Shown: positions 1 to 28,668 of the stretch, in pieces
How the letters are laid out: every line of letters starts with the position of its first letter
How positions within the stretch are numbered: position 1 is the first letter of the stretch
Assembly: GCA_002633005.1 (NCBI GenBank)
Contig: NMRA01000136.1
Span: forward strand, 409,547-438,214
Origin: Phoronis australis
Taxonomy: Eukaryota > Phoronida > Phoronidae
Direction: 5' to 3'
Length of the DNA: 28,668 nucleotides
The notes under the pieces: generated by a model
Database searches by the model: none
What the model saw: the letters and a program-made list of their open reading frames with translations, nothing else
Told to the model about the DNA's origin: nothing
Program-made: the position numbers and the translations under genes

Positions 1-132
1 CATTTTTATTGACTAAATGCAAAAATTTCTCCTAAAATTCATTATATCATTGTGCTATGAAAAGCCCATGTCACAAATATAGTGTTTGTGCCATGTACCA
101 TTTCTATTTGTAACATGGCACAACTCAAAAAA

Positions 133-186
133 TCTCACATGGAACATTCAAATGTCACATGTGAGAATGCAATGTTCCATGTGAGA
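133..186. repeat. Perfect 16-bp inverted repeat with a 22-base loop
   Basis: The arm at 133-148 (tctcacatggaacatt) is the exact reverse complement of 171-186. The loop contains the palindrome CACATGTG, and another tcacatggaac follows at 198-208, so the region is a cluster of CACATG E-box-like words. It could be a degenerate mobile-element terminus or a hairpin. Confidence 0.7.
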
Positions 187-797
187 AATGCCCTTTGTCA
201 CATGGAACGTGAGTTTTCAAACGTTAATTACAGCTAATTAAAAGCTCATTTTGCCAAAGTAAATTTTGAAATGACATCACAACTAAAAAGGCTATCTATT
301 GCACCCACTTTCAATTGAATTGAGTGAAAAAAATTTTTGAGACTTTGTGAAAATCTCATATTATTTTGGAATGCGTTTTGATGAAATCAGAATTCATCGT
401 CAGACAGTAGTCTTCCCTTGCGACTGAGAACAACCGGAAGTTAACTGGAAAATTAGTAAGGTAACTGGCATTCTGCAATTTGAATTTTGATTCCATAGTA
501 GTTTTAACCAGCCATTTTTGCTGGTAACAGAATTATCTGTCACAGAGTCAAACAGTATTTTGTCCGATTACTTTTGCCTCGTATGAGCAAAATTTTAAGC
601 TTGTCAGGCAGTAATCCTACATTTACCTGACGTGAACCCAGGTATTTTAACACTGCCTATAGTATCTGTCTATTGATGTGCCCTGACCTTGACTAACAAG
701 GGGAGACTAAGTTAGCCAATCATGGGAGACACCTGGGTAATGTTCTTCACTGAAATGATCAAACTGTCAAACTGGAACTGTTCAACGGCTACTGACA

Positions 798-950
798 ACT
801 ATTATTTAGACAAAATGGCTGTTGTTTAGGCAAACACAACTGTTATTTAGGCAAAAACAGCTGTTGTTTAGGCAAAAACAGTTGTTGTTTAGGCAAAACA
901 AAAACATTCTGTTATTTAGGCAAAACAACAGTTATTTAGGCAAAAATCAG
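798..950. repeat. Minisatellite, about 7 copies of a 21-bp unit
   Basis: The degenerate unit is ctgttgtttaggcaaaaaca with T/G and A-run length changes. The core tatttaggcaaaa or tgtttaggcaaaa recurs seven times. It lies inside intron 19 and no coding sense is seen. Confidence 0.85.
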
Positions 951-1634
951 TATGTAACTAAATGATGAAATAAATAGTAGTCAAACATGGAAAGTAACAA
1001 TGAAGCTTTCAGTGTAATGTCTATATAGACTGTCAAGCTATTCACGTTTAAAATAAGAAATTCAAAAATGCAATTTGCCAATGAGCATAGCCATGTGAGG
1101 CAAATTTTGCAAAGAAAAGTTCACATTAGATGAATCACACTAGAGTGTGAGATTTGGCTCGCTAGATGTGGCAAGTTGTCCGTCTGCATGGCGATATATG
1201 ATCGACTGCTTATTGATCGTCAAGTGTTTCCATCATTGGATACACATATAACATTTTTATTTAATTTAAAAAAGTTTAAATCAGTAATTTGAAACATATT
1301 AATTATGACAATACCAATGCACCCAGGTATGCATACATTCAAACCAAGGGGCCAATGACACAAGCTACGGAAACAATAGGCTAAGGGGCATCTTTCATCC
1401 AACAGCTGAATTTTAAGGTCCATATGCTGAATGATAGGAAATTAGCCATCAGCTTGCAATACAGTATGCACACATAGAACTCAAATACAAGGTAACCTAT
1501 AGGCTGGCATTCAGCAACATGTTATGAAAATGACCACCAATGAAAAATAAGAGAATGATGATGGAGAATTCTCATGCCAGCTGAGGAAAGATATTAGGCA
1601 TAATAAAATTTTCAGAAATAACTAAAGAACTGAC

Positions 1635-27314
<25,680 letters not shown>

Positions 27315-28668
27315 CTGAAAAGGAAAAAGCAATTGAATAACCATGAGGATAAGCATAAACTACACACTGAATTTTACATCAAAGTCTATGTGAATTTTGA
27401 AGCTTACGATGACAGACCAAAATGAAAACAGCAATGCACAGACATAAAAGTAAATAAATTATGAATATACCGTGAGTTCCGAGAACACAGATCCCCAAAT
27501 ACTTTGTGAAGGTCCTCAATCAAGAAAAAACATATGATCCTCTGAATGTTGATACTAAGAAACCAGTTTGTGACGGACAACATAGACCTCATCAGACTTA
27601 ACTATAGGTCATATGGTATGACCAACAGATGGCGATTAAGAAAATGCTTCAAATAATTCTTACTTGTACAATATCAACAGTACAATCATATAATGCTACA
27701 ACACTTTCAACAAAATTTGTTAAAATATCAAAATGATAATCATGTTTATACCATGGTAAGTATAATGCAAATTTTAAAATTTAACAAGCAATTTAAAAGG
27801 CCTTTCCCACAAACGTCGACAATTCTGTGTTTCGGCAAGTGTGTCGGTCAGTGGAAATGCTTTAATTTGTCTTGGATTGAAGTCAAAACCACAAGTTTAC
27901 TTCACAGTAAAGGGTGGATTTAACGCAAAGCATCCACGCATCCATACTGTGGGAACACTCAACTTTCGTGGCCAACAAAGTTATCGACAGGGGTCACTGC
28001 TGTGACAATGGTGAAGGTCATATTACGCCACATTGCGATAACTTTGACAACGATAGCGTTTCCTAGCAATAACTCCGATGGTTAATGGAAAAGCTCAAGT
28101 TCACAGTTTACCTTGGTGGGAAAAGGGATTTGAACCCAGGGTCTTATCAATACACAGACATGCAACTATCGAACTAAGAGAACAATCTCTTTTCAAGGCA
28201 ACCAGTGATAGATAGCAAGGTCAGAGTATGTGTTAACACACGATAGGCGCACATCGCATTACTTGTCTCAACATAAACCCTTGTACTAAATTTTTGACAA
28301 CCTCAGTCATTGATAGAATAAGTGGGAAGGTGTGATTATTATCAGTAGTTACTTGTGTAAATTGAACTTGATGTGACCTCAGAAAACTGCAATGTTTGGA
28401 AATCAGAAAAATGTCAAGTTTTGGAATTATTTCTGTGAGAAACAAGTGAAGAATTATGATGGTAGCAATGACAGGGACATATACTAGAAATATTAAACAA
28501 CTTTTGTCAGCTGTAACCAATAATTCAACCAGTAATTAGAACCAACATTTTTGCAATTGTGGCATAACAAACAAAAACTTTTAAACTTTTTGCTTGACAT
28601 CATATTACATAAGTTTTTCCACAGCCAAACAACTCAAGTACTTAATTTCTCTTAGCACTATTTTCACA
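27315..28668 (-). other. Upstream intron (incomplete, continues off the right edge)
   Basis: It ends at the acceptor TTTTCAG before exon 1. No earlier TMD0 exon or start codon is recognised to the window edge. It carries a tRNA-derived SINE-like head at about 28120-28190. Confidence 0.75.
28120..28190 (-). mobile_element. tRNA-derived SINE head or tRNA pseudogene
   Basis: On the minus strand GGTTCAAATCC (28126-28136) is a perfect box B and CTTAGTTCGATAG (28166-28178) resembles box A, 30 bp upstream of it. The anticodon and acceptor stems do not pair as in a working tRNA. It differs from the copy at 8862-8935, so it probably belongs to another family. Confidence 0.6.

Larger units (their letters stand above)
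1..1634 (-). other. Intron 19 (incomplete, continues off the left edge)
   Basis: It begins with donor CAG|GTCAGT at 1634. It holds an inverted repeat with CACATG boxes (133-186) and a 21-bp minisatellite (798-950). No exon or gene is supported elsewhere. Confidence 0.8.

Noticed and set aside
28233-28520. Hydrophobic minus-strand frame near the right edge as an upstream TMD0 exon
   Set aside because: Its residues do not follow the TMD0 pattern and there are no matching splice sites or phase to join exon 1.

Overview
The window looks like nuclear DNA of an invertebrate animal, probably marine. It is AT-rich, has a multi-exon gene with GT-AG introns of about 0.4 to 3.8 kb, and the introns are full of minisatellites and transposon relics. 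I cannot name the species; a deuterostome such as a hemichordate, echinoderm or cephalochordate is a guess from protein similarity and intron style. There is one recognisable host gene, and no bacterial or viral gene.

The gene is on the minus strand and reads from right to left. It encodes a long-form ABCC (MRP, ABCC1/2/3/6 group) ATP-binding cassette exporter. I could place 19 internal exons by family similarity and splice phase. They total 3,227 coding bases, 1,075 full codons. They run from the end of the N-terminal TMD0 (27314) through the L0 linker, TMD1, a complete NBD1 (A-loop, Walker A, Q-loop, LSGGQ, Walker B, H-loop) and an acidic and basic linker, into the middle of TMD2 (1635). 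The start codon and first exons lie beyond the right edge. The rest of TMD2, NBD2 and the stop codon lie beyond the left edge. All splice phases join without a frameshift. However, the exon that should encode the end of TM10 and all of TM11 is not found between exons 9 and 10.

The introns, from right to left, hold: a tRNA-derived SINE-like head (28.1 kb); a plain 3.7-kb intron; a broken non-LTR retrotransposon RNase H region and a 3 x 45-bp tandem repeat (20.5-21.9 kb); a 20-copy 34-bp satellite with a higher-order repeat (19.1-19.8 kb); relics of the exon 5 end (17.3-17.5 kb); a TTAA-flanked piggyBac-type element inside an older repeat whose interior carries seven CTCF-like CCACTAGGGGGCAC motifs (13.8-16.2 kb); another tRNA-like SINE head (8.9 kb); and minisatellites at 7.1, 5.4, 2.3 and 0.8 kb.

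The most unusual pattern is that several exon-intron junctions have themselves been duplicated. The donors of exons 14 and 16 each form the end unit of a 35-38 bp minisatellite running into the intron. The acceptors of exons 6 and 13 are tandemly duplicated (31 and 34 bp), and exons 5 and 17 have older displaced junction copies. Together these suggest repeated local tandem duplication at splice junctions, with possible effects on splice-site choice and intron growth.
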